This document shows positions 12,241 through 25,700 of a DNA stretch of 64,000 nt, piece after piece. Source of the DNA: Ophiura sarsii (taxonomy: Eukaryota; Echinodermata; Ophiuroidea; Amphilepidida; Ophiuridae). Below the pieces are notes generated by a model. It ran no database searches. It saw only the letters and a list, made by a program, of their open reading frames with translations, and was not told the origin of the DNA. Location: NCBI GenBank assembly GCA_035610835.1, contig CM069442.1, positions 31,573,798 to 31,637,797 of the forward strand, written 5' to 3'. Within the stretch, counting starts at the first letter, position 1. Each line of letters begins with the position of its first letter. Both the position numbers and the translations under genes were made by a program.

Positions 12241-12896
12241 TACAGGGTGAGTCAGAAAGAACGGGCGCTTTTTTCACAAAAGCGTCACAAAAGATGTAGG
12301 CATGCATATTTCAAATCAATGGTAGCGCTTTCAAGACCTACAATTTGGCTTTCATTCAAAAGAAGAATTTTAAAATTCGACCATTTTGTTATCATGTTAC
12401 ACTAATTTGAGTAAAGCCCCAAAATCTGAAGCAAATCCATGGAATGGTCGAATTATCAAGCCATTCCTAAAAGTATTCTAATGGGGTTTACCTCCTGAAA
12501 CAGTAGATATGCCTCCTTTTACTTTTGCTTTTTGATTTCAGGCTTTGTATTAATCATAATTACACAGTTCTATATATTTCCAGTCATTTTAAGATATTGT
12601 ATCCAACATTCATGTGCCTTTTCAGTTTTTTCACTAGTTTGATTGATCAACATCTCTGAATCAGGTAATCAACAATAACAAAGGTTACTGCCATTACGTG
12701 GATTTGGCTTTAAAATACCGGGTTCTTCTCAAATGGTTGCAAGTTTATGACGCAATGTTCGAATTCAAAAATTCTTTTTTTGAATAAATTCCAAATATGT
12801 GTTCTTTGTAACGCTATATTGGGTTTTGCATGAAGGCCTAATATTTCTGTGGTGCTTTCGCCAAAAAAGTGCCCGTTCTTTCTGACTCACCCTGTA
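12241..12896. mobile_element. MITE family A (CAGGGTGAGTCAGAAAGAA ends), copy 1
   Basis: Left end 'TACAGGGTGAGTCAGAAAGA' and right end 'TCTTTCTGACTCACCCTGTA' are inverted copies with TA at each outer edge. A second copy at 20061-20681 inside the NF-kB gene has the same ends and a related interior ('GGTAGCGCT', 'TTTGGCTTTCAT', 'TCTTAAAATGAC' in either orientation). The TA target and terminal CAGGGTG point to a DNA transposon; the superfamily is not assigned. Confidence 0.8.
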
Positions 12897-12961
12897 TGTG
12901 TAACCTTACAGTAGATGACTAACCTTACACATATTATTAGTTAATATCCTCTGCATGTTCA

Positions 12962-13063
12962 CACAATACGGAAAAATACATATGGTTTGGCATGTCATAT
13001 ATCACATGAGGCTGCAGGCCGAACGTGATAATGGCACAACTCATAGGTATTTTTCCGTATTGT
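12962..13063. repeat. Short inverted-repeat element
   Basis: 'ACAATACGGAAAAATAC' pairs with 'GTATTTTTCCGTATTGT', about 100 bp end to end. A small palindromic element or MITE remnant. The rest of 12897-14565 shows nothing beyond AT-rich sequence and a poly-G/T-rich tract near 14410-14450. Confidence 0.6.
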
Positions 13064-14565
13064 CTGAACAACAGGGGATAACGAATTTATTGTTTAGTCC
13101 AAAGGCCCGATAAAAATGGTATTCAAACACTCGCAGAAAACAAAACTCCCTCCCTTTGAACAAGGCGCTGAATTCTCTTCCCTTCCTACCTCCGTAAAAT
13201 CCCCCGAAGTTAACCACCCTTTAACAGGCTCTGCGCCGTCACCTCTGTCTATAAAATCAGCGCGAAACATATATGTCCGGTTATGTTAGATGCAAATCAT
13301 TTATTTTTCGGGGTGGATTAGACCTTTTTGCGGTCTATTTCGGACTCAGAATGTAACAGAAATCGACTCAGTTGCGTTTTAAAATCATCCGCCATTGTAT
13401 TTGTTTATTATTTACGTGTCATATTTTAAGCAACTCTTCCACAGACGCAAAGCAATCGCTTTACACGGTTAACTGGTAACGCGGTTACTGGTAACGCGCT
13501 TCATCGAAGATATGGAATATATCGTGTGGTTTGACTTTCTTGTTTACACGATATGGATCAGATTTCATACGTGGTAACCAATGAAATTGCAGTATTTACA
13601 CCTACTAAACGATAATTGTTTATACTATGAAATGACTTGTAACAATGAATTTGATTGAGTAGCAGTATTCCAGCATGCTAAAGGCATATACAATTGAGTT
13701 TATTTGCAAGCCTAAATGTTATATTGCTTACAATCTTATTTATACATTATATGTAGACAGGCCTACAATCTGTAGTTTTCCATTTTCAGTATTAAAATCG
13801 TGCTCTTATCATATCTAACCATACGATACAGAGAGAAAACAAAAAAAATATGCTTTTCTTGTGAGTTAAATTTCCGTTTCTTTTGTCCAAAATCTCTCCC
13901 TGGCCTTGACCGCATCAGAACAAAAGTATAACATATCAATTATCATTTACTATAAATACATACATGTAGCTATGAATTCGAGCTTTAATCATGAAAAATG
14001 TCACAACACACATCTGACATTATTAGCAATGTTATGAAGGAAGAGGTAGAACTTATTGAATGACCTCAATATATACACAATTTCTTGATCCTGTGTATTT
14101 ACAAATTTACTGTTTTGTATACAATTTTTTGTCTTGATCCTGAAATCTTTGATCTACTTTGATTTTACATCCTGATGCTATTGTTTTCCTGTCCTTTGTC
14201 CCTATTTTATGCAGTTTGTTCATGGCCAATTGCAGGGTATGATTTACACAGTCGCGTCGTTAAATGCTCCGCACTTTGCAGAATTTGCTATACATTCTAA
14301 AAAGTGTATAGCAGTTTTATACGAATGCATTTCAATGTAACAGTTTATCATTTTTAATTAACGTTTGTAATGTGACACCAATTTGCTATCAATTTGTTCA
14401 CAACAATCGATGGGGGTAGGGGTGGGGGTGGTGGTGGGGGGGGGGGGTAGAGGTAGTATGCTTATGATTTTTTTAAACATCTCTTTATATTATATGCATA
14501 TTTCTTCTGAAGCCAAATAATGCATCATAAAATGATTTTGTTACATGTTTTTCTCCCCAATTTGA

Positions 14566-14949
14566 CCCTAAAGTAAGGTCACGAGTTTACCGCGTTGCAG
14601 ATATTAAAATCGCGGAATTGAGGTTAAATGCGGAAAACAACATTTTGTTGAAAAGAAGGAAAACAAATGCACAAAAAATGTCCAAAACACAAAATTTATA
14701 AATAGTCTTGAATAAAAAAATATAAATATTAAAAAAACAATACGTAATAAAACAAAACAAACAGTAATCAGGTAAGCCTAAAAATCTAAAATGTGTTTTA
14801 TGTAAAGTGTGTTTATTTTGGTTTTATGGATCGTAAATTTTAAGGTTTCTTGGGGAAAATTTTATCACAGAAAAATGCAAAATTTACAAAGCGGAAAAAT
14901 GCGGAATTGAACAGTTACAAAACAGAAAATTCGTGACCTTACCCTAAAG
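14566..14949. mobile_element. hAT-type MITE with 8-bp target duplication
   Basis: The element 14574-14941 begins 'TAAGGTCACGA' and ends 'TCGTGACCTTA'. It is flanked by a perfect 8-bp direct repeat CCCTAAAG (14566-14573 and 14942-14949). Eight-bp duplications are characteristic of hAT transposons. The interior holds several 'GCGGAA' and 'AATGCGG' motifs. No transposase frame. Confidence 0.85.
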
Positions 14950-15628
14950 GAGTAAAATATCGACATGATTTTGAGAAAAGTTCCCTTTTACTTGAAATTG
15001 GTTAATCTTAAACCTTAAAACATGTCATGCACATAACACACCCCATATCAAACAAAAACCCTTATAACACATTGTTGTTGTTTATTACACATGCTTGACA
15101 AAAACCCTTATTACACATACTTGCAGTGTGATGTTCAACTGCCCCCCTTCCCCCTGGCCCAAAGAAACACAAAACTATGTCTTGAACAATCTGCAGTGTG
15201 TTGTCATACCCTGTTGTGCCATGTAAAGTGAGAGCCAGGCACTGTGCAGTGCGACTGATGATGTAGCATTTGGACTAAGAAATATAATGAACTGATCAGT
15301 GAACACTTTATTTCATGTTTTTGTTTTGTTTTACAGTCATCAAATGGAGCACCCCCACAGGTGCAGTAGGAAAGACATGTTTCAGTCTTTTACTGTATCT
15401 TGAAGAAATATTCTACAAATGTCCTATTCAATTTTTAGGTTTATTTTTATTCATCCCATAGTAAACCCATGAACCAGGAAGTGTTGTGAGCTTTAACATA
15501 GAATGAATTTTGTTTATTATACAGACCAAAACAATTTGATTCGAGATGATGTGATATTATTTTATAGAACCTTCTTAATTTTAGAGTGATATTATTTTAC
15601 AGTTGTTATACATTGTCAAAATATGATT

Positions 15629-15668
15629 CCCCCTCCCCCCCCCTCCCCCCCCCCCCCCCCCCCCCCCC
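15629..15668. repeat. Poly-C tract
   Basis: C-rich run with two interrupting T. Similar C or G runs occur at 7321, 16410, 21700, 25125, 51198 and 61801. The rest of 14950-16503 holds nothing recognisable. Confidence 0.9.
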
Positions 15669-16503
15669 TTGTAACACTCATCAATGGTTATGGTAATAGT
15701 ATCAATTAAATATGTTCGATTGTAGTTTTTCAAAATGTGACCAATTTGATGAAATCCCGGAACTAGACATGCTTGATTGATTACCGTACATGATATTATT
15801 GAACGTCAAAGTCCATTGCTGTCCTCTGTGCATGTGACCTGTGGTTTGTGGTAAAGGAACTAAATGTTTGTTTGGTTTAAGCGTAAACAATGGCAATTTC
15901 TTTTTTAGCTTGATTTTACTGCTTTGTTTTTCACCTATAACTAGTGTACCATTTATAACAGGCCATGGTCTTTTTGATGTCACTCACATTCAATAGACTA
16001 ATGTTAGTTCCCCTTCATAGTCACTACATCGAGAGCTGTAATCTCATGGACGTGCACTTTTTTACAAGTTATGACTAAAAAAGGTTTCTTACATTTGACA
16101 TCTACACCTATTTGAGATTGACTTTCCATTCCTAATTATTCATGAAGGATAGCCACTTCAGATTTTAGGTTTATCTTTTGGATAGGAACAAGAAGGTATT
16201 AGGATGCTGTACAGAAAGTTTATTCTCAACCTAACCCCCACCCCACCCCCGCCCTGTCTGGGTTTTAATTAATATAATGAAAGATACCAAGATATTCATG
16301 GGAGGAGCTAATGCATAATATTGTAAGGTTAATCATGTTCACTGCCAACTACAACAAATGAAATAACATTTAAGACATCAACTATTAACTAACCAACAAA
16401 TTGCATTGCCCCCCCCCCCCCCCCACACACAGTCCTTGCAAATGCCATTGAAAACTAGTCTAGATCTACTCTATTTACCATACAATTTATTTGTCTTCAA
16501 CAG

Positions 16504-16572
16504 TAAACGACCCCTCATTAACAACCACAACATTCAATCAGTGTTACAACTCAAGTTGGCCGTAAGACCACG
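16504..16572 (+). promoter_or_regulatory. Probable 5' UTR segment of the NF-kB gene
   Basis: A pyrimidine-rich stretch ending 'TTTGTCTTCAACAG' (to 16503) could be a splice acceptor, which would make 16504-16572 the 5' UTR part of the first coding exon. The ATG at 16573 has A at -3 is not seen, but G at +4 is ('CCACGATGG'). The promoter and any upstream non-coding exon are not identified. Confidence 0.35.
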
Positions 16573-16770
16573 ATGGCGGACGACGATCGCTCCGATTCGC
16601 TCCAATCTGTTGAGATCCCCGGAGAAATGCTACAACTTATCAACGGTCAGCCAACTGAGATGACCATCACCGGTACAGATCTGGACCACATTGGCATCCC
16701 TGGATTCCAACCAGAGACATTGAATGATCTGTCTACTCCAAAACTACAAGTGATTGAACAACCTAAATCG
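16573..16770 (+). CDS. NFKB1: NF-kB exon 1: N-terminus and start of Rel homology domain
   Basis: Residues 1-66. An acidic start (MADDDRSDS) leads to '[11 protein letters not shown]', the first strand of the Rel domain. The donor is TCG|GTAGGT, phase 0. The open frame continues past the donor but loses family similarity. This start is the first Met of the frame consistent with the domain. Confidence 0.9.
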
Positions 16771-19700
16771 GTAGGTAAATTACAATGTCTACAGGGATTG
16801 TTCTATATTAAAATGATGGAACGTACAATTCAACTTTGTAGATATTAAGAAGTTTTGGGTGCATAGACAGCGGAAAACAGGCGAAGGGGGGTGGTGGGGG
16901 CGGAATCAGGATAAGAGCTACATCCCTGAAATTTTGTGGGAACATCGCCCCATTTATAAACACTACAACTTATGAATGTGTGGTTTTGGACAGGGGGTAT
17001 TACTATTGGGTTGAAAATTTGGAAACGTCACAGATTTTCTGTAAATGGGGCTAATCATGGCTTATCGTTGTTGTTTTGTGGCAAGTTTGGTACCAAATTG
17101 TGCCTAAAAGATTCATCCACTTGACCACACATGAATAACATATATCTTTATAATAAATTGTTTCTTTTCAGCGTGGATTTCGTTTCCGTTATAGTTGTGA
17201 GGGTCCTTCTCATGGTGGTCTTCCCGGTGTCAACAGTCAAAGGGGATCAAGGAAAAAGACATATCCTTCAATTGAGGTAATCTTTCTTGTTAATTCCAGC
17301 AACAATGTCTTTTATAAACCATTGTAGCATGTAGGCACAAAAAGCAAAGGATAGATATTCCGACCACATGTGATGTGATCAAGCAAAATGAGTCGGAAGT
17401 CTCAAATATTGATTTTGAACTATAACCAAACAAAGGATAAGATTTCTTTTGTTTTCTATTGTTTTGAAAACCCTTCACTAAATTAATTGGTCATATCTTT
17501 GGAAGTAATTGGAAATCTATAATAAAGATCTAAAAATGTAATCACTTTGACTTCATCAGACTTATTTTACTTGATTGTATCACATTGTTGATTACGAAAA
17601 AGCATTTCAACACTTGAATCTTCATATGACTTTATCAACTTAGAAGGCGACAAGAGAGTAGTGGGGTTGGGGTGGGGGAACAGGGGAGAGAGCAGAGAGG
17701 TTGGGGCATGGGAACAGGGAGAGAGCAGAGGGGTTGGAGTAGGGGAACATGGGCACAAACAAATGTAGCGGACTGTAAGCATGCCTTTCCGAGCAAGAAA
17801 ATATGTAAAAAGGGTTGTTTCAAGATTGTTTGTGCTTTTCCAAGAAAAAGTGTACCTTTTCAAAATCCCGTTGATATTTTACTCGTTCAGCCTGTTCAGG
17901 GGTCAAATTGGGGAGAAAAACACACAAAAACTTCATTTCATGGTGAATTTTGGCTTCAGAGGAAATTATACGCAAATAGGACGTGTCTTGAAAACCTTTG
18001 GTCACACATGCTTACAGGCTCATGACATTTGACTGCCACTCCAAAGGGGTAATAAATTGCCCATATTATGCTGTTTAACCACAGGGAATCTAGAAGACCA
18101 TCACTTCTCTCTTTATTGTAAGGAAGAACCTCAACATCAACTACACACAGGGTTTTTATATTTTAAAAAAGTTTGAGATTTAGCAGCCCTATGCAGGGTG
18201 ATACACCTTTGAAAATGTTTGTGATAATAATAATTGACCTTTGATAAAAAGAACCAACTTAAAAAATGTTTAAATTATTGGTTATTTAAATAATATGAAG
18301 TTAAAAGTAGAAAATGCTGTTATTAAACAGTGTTGTACAAAATGTTTAGTAGGTCCAGGCTAGGCAACTCTTTAAAAAAATAGAAGCAATAATGTTTAAA
18401 AAAAACCATCTTTAAGATATTTACAATTTGTTGGAATTTAAAAAATTAAAAAAATAATGATGAAAAATGAAAAATAAATGACCTAATGTACCAACGAAAC
18501 AGCCTGTATTTTGTTCCTTTTTGTTTTCTTCATATTCCCCCTCCCTCTTGGCGGTAGGATTCTTATTTTGTAAATAATAAAAAGCTTAATCAACTTCTCA
18601 TTACAGATTATAAACTACAAAGGAGCAGCCAGAGTTGTTGTTTCTTTGGTGACAAATGAGGAAGTTCCTAAACCGCATGCCCATAGTCTTGTAGGCAAGA
18701 ATTGTACAAACGGTATATGTACAGTACAGCTTGGTCCAAATGATATGACCGCAAGGTAAGATAATTACTGACAGTCGCTAAACCACATCCTTATAATCTA
18801 GGGGGGAAAGAAGACCGCAAGGTCAGATAATTACTGACAGTCACTAAACCACATCCTTATAATCTAGGGGGAAAGAATTGTGCTAATTGGACTGTATGAA
18901 TGAAAATAAGAACAACAGAGTCTTGATTTAGACCTGCAATAATGGTGGTTAGTCCGCCAGAATGGAACCCTTTTTATACTTCATTCAAAACAAAGCCACA
19001 AAAAAAGTACAACTTCTTGTTATTTCAATATTAAATTACCTATATATTATGTGCTGATACCCTGGGTCAAAAACTCCAGGAGAATCCGAGAATCCATTCT
19101 CGCAAAGATTCCTACGGGTAAAGTTACGTAGATAATCTGTCTAACACACTATTCGAATGGAGGAGCATCCACAAATTCTCGCAAAATCCTTTGAGAGACT
19201 CTAAATTGGATTCACGCAACATTTGACAAACTTGTTGAGACCCTGACTTGTCATAATACAATGGTACTGAATTAGGTGTGTGAATACCAAAAAGATCCTT
19301 TGTATAATTGGACTGTCCTTCAACTAAATGTGGACTTTTGGTCTAACTTTTTGAAGTGAATATGGACCATAATATGGTGCTTATTATTAAAATGGATAAA
19401 TGTCAAAAATGGAATGTTAAATTGACCCAAGAATTAGGGTTCAAAAATCAATCTCAGTTTGGTGGATGAAGGAGAGGATTAGGGTAACAGTTTCCCATAG
19501 CACCCAATGTACTACATGTAAGATGAATATTCCAAAGATATAATATCCAAATGTAATTGTATCATTATTTATTATTAATATTTATCATATATTTTTACTT
19601 TTTTCCAAATGTAATTGTATCATTATTATTATTTATCATATATTTTTACTTTTAATTAGTTTTATTATAATACCAAAACCATTTGTAATTTATTTTTCCA

Positions 19701-22700
19701 CCTGTGTAGTTTTCCTAATCTTGGTATTCTTCACGTCACAAAAAAGGACGTCAAAAAGGTCCTTAAAGCACGCTTGATGGAACATCGCAAGATCTACCAG
19801 TCGGTGATGGGCACATCTGGAGATACTGAAAAAGAGGTTGAGAAGAGCGCCCACGATGCGGCTAAGAACATGGACCTTTCCGTCGTGAGACTGTGTTTTC
19901 AGGCATACCTACCTGATGGCAACGGCAACTTCACTAGGACATTGACACCAGTGATTTCAGTGCCGGTGTATGATTGTAGTAAGTTTTTGTTTGTTGTTCG
20001 TTTTTGGCCCTTGAACTTGTTTAGAACAGACTGCCATTATATAGGAAGTATAACTTTATGTACAGGGTGAGTCAGAAAGAACATGCACATTACTAGAGGA
20101 AGAGCGACAACAATTCCAGGCCTGCATATTCAAATCCAATGATAGCGCTACATAGACCACATATTTGGCTTTCATGCAAAAAAAGATTTTTTGAATTCGA
20201 ACATTGCATCATAATGTCATAAATTACAACACTTTTAGTAGAACCCTGTATTTTTAGCCAATCCATGGAAAAGTAATAGTGGGTGGCTGATCAGAGATGC
20301 CAACCTATGAAATTAAAGAAAAACATGAACAGGTACATGAATGTTGGATACAAACTCTTAAAATGACCAGAAATTAATAGAACTGTGAAATTACGAGTAA
20401 TAAAGCCTGGATTTAAGGGGGAAAGTGAAAAAGAGGCATTTCAGCTTATATTCAGCAAGCGAACCTCATTAAGGAATGGCTTGATAATTCGACCATCCCT
20501 TGGATTGACTTCAAAATTTGGGCCTTTACTCAAATTAGTGTAGCATGATAATGCAAATTGGTCGATTTTTGAAATTCTTTTTATGAATGAAAGCCAAATT
20601 ATTGGTTTTGAATTATGCACCCATACATTTTTTGTGACGCCTTTGTTAGAAAAGTGCCCGTTATTTCTGACTCACCCTGTATGCTGATTGGCAAGAAGGA
20701 GATACAAGGTTTTGACAGAACAGCGACGATACATGCTATCGTTTAAGTTTTTATCAATATTTGTCTTTCTGATTGACACTATGTAGAGGCCCCAAATGCT
20801 GCCACATTGAAGATTTGCCGGATGGATAAGAGTTCTGGCTGTGCAGCCGGTGGAGATGAGGTCTATCTGCTGTGCGATAAGGTACAGAAAGACGACATCC
20901 AAGTGCGCTTCTTTGAGATGAGCAGTGAGGGAAAAGTCACCTGGGAAGCCAATGCTGACTTTGGTCCAACTGATGTTCATAGACAGGTAATGCAATTATC
21001 TCATTATACAGACCCGCCATCTGCAAGGAGAGCCTCAAACTGTGGTACCGCATCGAATGAGACTATTCCATAACATTTTGTAACTAGTTTGACTCTCTCT
21101 ACACAATATGACTGGTCATGCAGCGAGACATTGTGAAATGATGCAACACTTTCATTCAATCTAATTCCAATTCGAGGCTCGCCTTGCAAATGGCAGATCC
21201 GTACAAAGATCAAATACCCAATGAATCAATTAGTAAACAAATTGGATGGTTCGACTTTTTAGATTGTGATTTTTAAATCATAATCTAAAATGTTGACATT
21301 AGTTAAACTAACTAAGAAACAGGGAATTAATATATCTGACTAGTTTAACTCCCCGCCTCACGTTCCCTTCTGTGACATCGATATAAATTAATTTTCACAG
21401 AAGTGAGAACTTAAAGCCAGAATTCCAGTGATGCATATCACTAACACCGATGATGGAATATGTCTTTAATCATGCCAAGTACATACACCAGTGCATTAGA
21501 AACACACCTATGAAAGGGAGCGATTCAATTGACATGGTACACCACAATGTTGATAAATTTCAAGATGTTTGCATGTGGTACAAATAATATTCTATATATA
21601 AAACCTTAAGAGCGATCAGGACAAAACCAATTTGTTTCCTGTCGTGCAACAAAATTCCAGTCAAAATAGTCTTGTTGCAAGTGTTTCTAATAATAGTCCC
21701 CCCCCCCCCATCTTAGCCTTGGCTTAGTCTAAATCACTCAATCAGTTTAGCATGTTCAGTACCGAGTGATATCATTTGAACTGTTAACAGTAAATAGCCA
21801 AATGAGCTCAATTTTTAAATTGAGCTCATTTGGCTATTGACTGTTAACAGTTCACACAGAAAAGTACACACTTTTAGAGCTAGAGTGTGTACTTTTCTAT
21901 GGAAATAGATTTTTGTCACATGCAAATGATTTGTTTGGATATGTGCCATGTTTACCTTTAGTTTTGAAGCAAATTTAAAACCGTTTCAGCGTTCTGCTTA
22001 TGTCTATACATTAAGACTTCATTTCTGATTAAAGGTAGATGTTCCGATTTTCAACTTGAAGTTTTCTATTCTACATGAAAGGTCATCCTTAAAAAGTCGT
22101 GTTCCAAAGTTTGAGTTGCATAGCTCTAATGGTTCTTATTTTAGACACACAAGATGCTGTGAACTGTACCCATTGAGTAGTACATAAACTATATCGGTGG
22201 TTACCACCATTCGCGGTAATTCGACGTTATTTCATCGATTTCTCCGTAATTATACCGATTTAGGCCGTCAAATTTCAGTATGATGATGAGAAAAATACGA
22301 GCTTTCATATGATATGAAAATCTCCGTATGTTTGAAATAATTCTGTGTTACGAAAATGTGATCGGGTCATCTACCTTGAAGTGTTTTGTACCAGCCACGT
22401 CAATCATGGTCAATACCGTTCACTCCTCTCTGATCTTTAATACCCATGGTATCCTAAAATATCTGGCGTTTCATTGTAGTTTGCAATTGTGTTCAAGACA
22501 CCACCCTACCGCAACCCTAACATTGAGAGGCAAGTGTACGTCCAAGTGCAGTTGAAGAGACGTAGCGATGGTGATGTCAGTGATCCCAAACCGTTCACAT
22601 ACTATCCTAAGGAGCACGGTGAGTCATAATATGGGTTTAATGAGTTCGCCGTCAGTCAAGTTTAAAACTGTCAAGCTTTCGTCAGGTTTAGGTGTGAATT

Positions 22701-25700
22701 CTTCAGGACCAAATTATAGTAAGCAAACATCGAGATTGCCAATTCTCTATTATCATCATTTGGGCTACCTCTTGCCCGATGATTTGATATTAGGTGCCTT
22801 GTTGAAACAGCATAGAGAATTGTACAATAATTTATTTTTTTTATCAGATGGCTATACCACTTTATATTGTAAGAGAAGTAATTCAAAAATGTATAAATTA
22901 TTTTTTCAGTTTTATCTGTAAAATTGTATAATGATTAAAGAAACTATATTGAAAGTGGGGCATGTAGTATGCTAGTTCCCTGCACCCTGGATCCCCGCCA
23001 ACTCATCCATAGGTGCACGTATAGGCAACTCCATTACTTGCGAGAATCGACTCTTCACCCCATTACGTTGTTGCTCTGTTATCACATATGGCAATAACGA
23101 TCAATACAAGTTTTAGTTGAGGTGACAAGTCGAATACCGAAGGCATTGTCGCACGGCCATGGCTACTGCGCAATGAGGAGCGCTGTACACCATGCGTGTG
23201 AACTGTGAAGTCCCGGTCGTGGGTGAAGACACAGTGTATTTGGTGCCAATCAGTGAATTTGTAATCGTTCTAGTGCGACGCTGGCATTGACTGAATTTAT
23301 TTCGTGGATTATTTTACATCATCTCATGCATATGCATGACTTTTATGCCAGCAAATACATATGACTTGATATGCGCGTACCTGCATCTATGGATAAGTTG
23401 TGTGGAGCCCATTAATTCAGGGAACCAGAACAGGCTTGTCGATACAAATGTGGCGTGATCAAGCAATTAGTCGGAAGTTGCAAATGTTTATTTTGAGACA
23501 CAACTGAACAAAGGATATAATTTGTTTCATCTTCTTTTCTTTTGAGAACCCTTCAATAACTCATATTTGGAAGTAATGGTCCATTTTTAATGGGGTTTTC
23601 TTCCAGATTTTGCATTACACATGACCAATACAATCAAGTAGAAAACTAAAAATGTGACAATTTTGACTTGGGACTCATTTTGCATGATCATTATACCTTT
23701 AAGCTATTTATTTCATTTGTTTGAACATGCAGATCGTGAATACATACAGAGGAAGAGAAAGAAGCCCTTACCCCACTTCTCAGACCATTTCGGTGGTGGT
23801 AGTAGACCCTTTGGCAATACTGGACAAGGAGGTAGCGGCACAGGCATCCGACCTGGTGGAACGGGTATGTATTCAATTTATAGAACAACTAAAGCTTTCT
23901 CTGGAGTATAGTCAGCATATCACATCAACGTCAAGAAACATGTATCTTGGCAACAACAAAAAACCTCTGTCCTACAGGCAGTTAGACCTTCAAGGATGGG
24001 TCGGTTTGTTGAGTTGTTTATTGTCTTCAAAGTGACAGAAAAAATCGCTAACATCTGTACAAAATTGCCGTTTTTTGATGAACTCAAAAGAGAAAACAGA
24101 ATTTCGGAAATATGGGTTGGTATTCATTTGCAAGTAAGCATTTCCACCCCCACCCTAATTTCTATGAGCCCATATAATAGTGTATTTTGGACACCTTTTG
24201 GACACATAGAATGTTGACTTTGTTAGTCTATGCTGCATTACAAAGACAATCCTTATAGCATTACACTTTGACATATCAAGCCTGGGTAAAGATTCTAAAA
24301 AATATGTTTGTTTTATGTTTTGGTGTCTCTTTTCACTTGAGTGGATCACATTTGCACTGATACCTGTGTGTGTATGATTAAGGATGTTTGTTGATTTTGT
24401 TATTTTTGGCATCTCTGCAGATTGTCAAGATGCATAGCTTTTTTGTCAATAATGATTGATACAGATATAAATCACATCCACCATAAACAAGGAAATCAAA
24501 ACTAATTTATGTTGTTGATGTCATTTCTCTATTATCAAACTAGTAACATGCCTTTTTTTTGTGATTTAGCCCATGTGTTGACAACAAAGGAAAGGGGGCG
24601 ACAACCCTACTAAAGTCAGAACCACCGTTCCTTTAACAAATTTAGCGTAGTGTACCATTGCGTACTGTCTGACCACATACTGCTTAGACTAGGGTGTGGA
24701 TTTCCTCAAGGTCCACTCACACACATTGACCCACACTGTGTCATACACGTACAAGGAATAGTGGCATTTACTTTTAAGTGGAATTAAAATTCAAAAGAGG
24801 TAAACATTCTTTAACTTTAGTATGCCAATGGTTACTTTTCACTGTGACTAATTTGATGTACCCATCACCTTTCTTTTAATGCAGGCTACCCGTTCGTTGG
24901 CACTACTGTACCAGGGACCTTCGGGTTCCAACCAACCCCACCCTTTCAGCAACCTATAGCTACAGTGGGTATGCAGTCAGGAATACAACACCAAATCATG
25001 TTGCAGCAGAATACAATGGGTAAGTGCAGAATACTTTCCAAGCGGCTATTACTTTTACCATTTTCAAAACATATTTTTCAGATACCTTTCCAAACTTTCA
25101 AGCCTATCATAACCCTAACCCCCCTCCCCCCCCCCCCCCCAATACTACAAAATACTGCTTGTGAGCCTATATGCGAGCTCCTGTGCGGACGGTTTTCGTT
25201 GCCGTAATCAACCGAGCCTATATAGTGAGCTTGGTATACTGCGTGAACGAGTAGCTGAGGGCAGTGGCTTTAGTGGGTGGGACGAAGGGGCCGATGTCCG
25301 GAGGGTCCAGTATCGATTCCCGGCGATTTAGTTGGTGTTTTCTCTTCGAAAATTGTGATCCTGGTTGAAACCCGGGGTTAGAGTTAAGAATTACTGAACT
25401 AAAACTAGGCATGTTTGTACTTATTCTAACGCATTTCTCATGGTGATTTCAAATTTGGTGATGAAGTTCAATAATGTTGGCATTTTTGAAACATATAGTG
25501 AAATGTTGGAACTGTCGTCTGCAGACGACTGCTGTGTGGAAAGAGTAAGTAGGATGGGGTATTTGTTGGGTTAATTTTACTTTTCAAATGGGGTTGTTTT
25601 GGAAATGGTTTATCATTACTTTCATTAGGATGCTATGACTAAATGGGTCGAAAACTTTCGAGCCAATTATTGGAATGGATCACTATATTCTAGGCAACTT

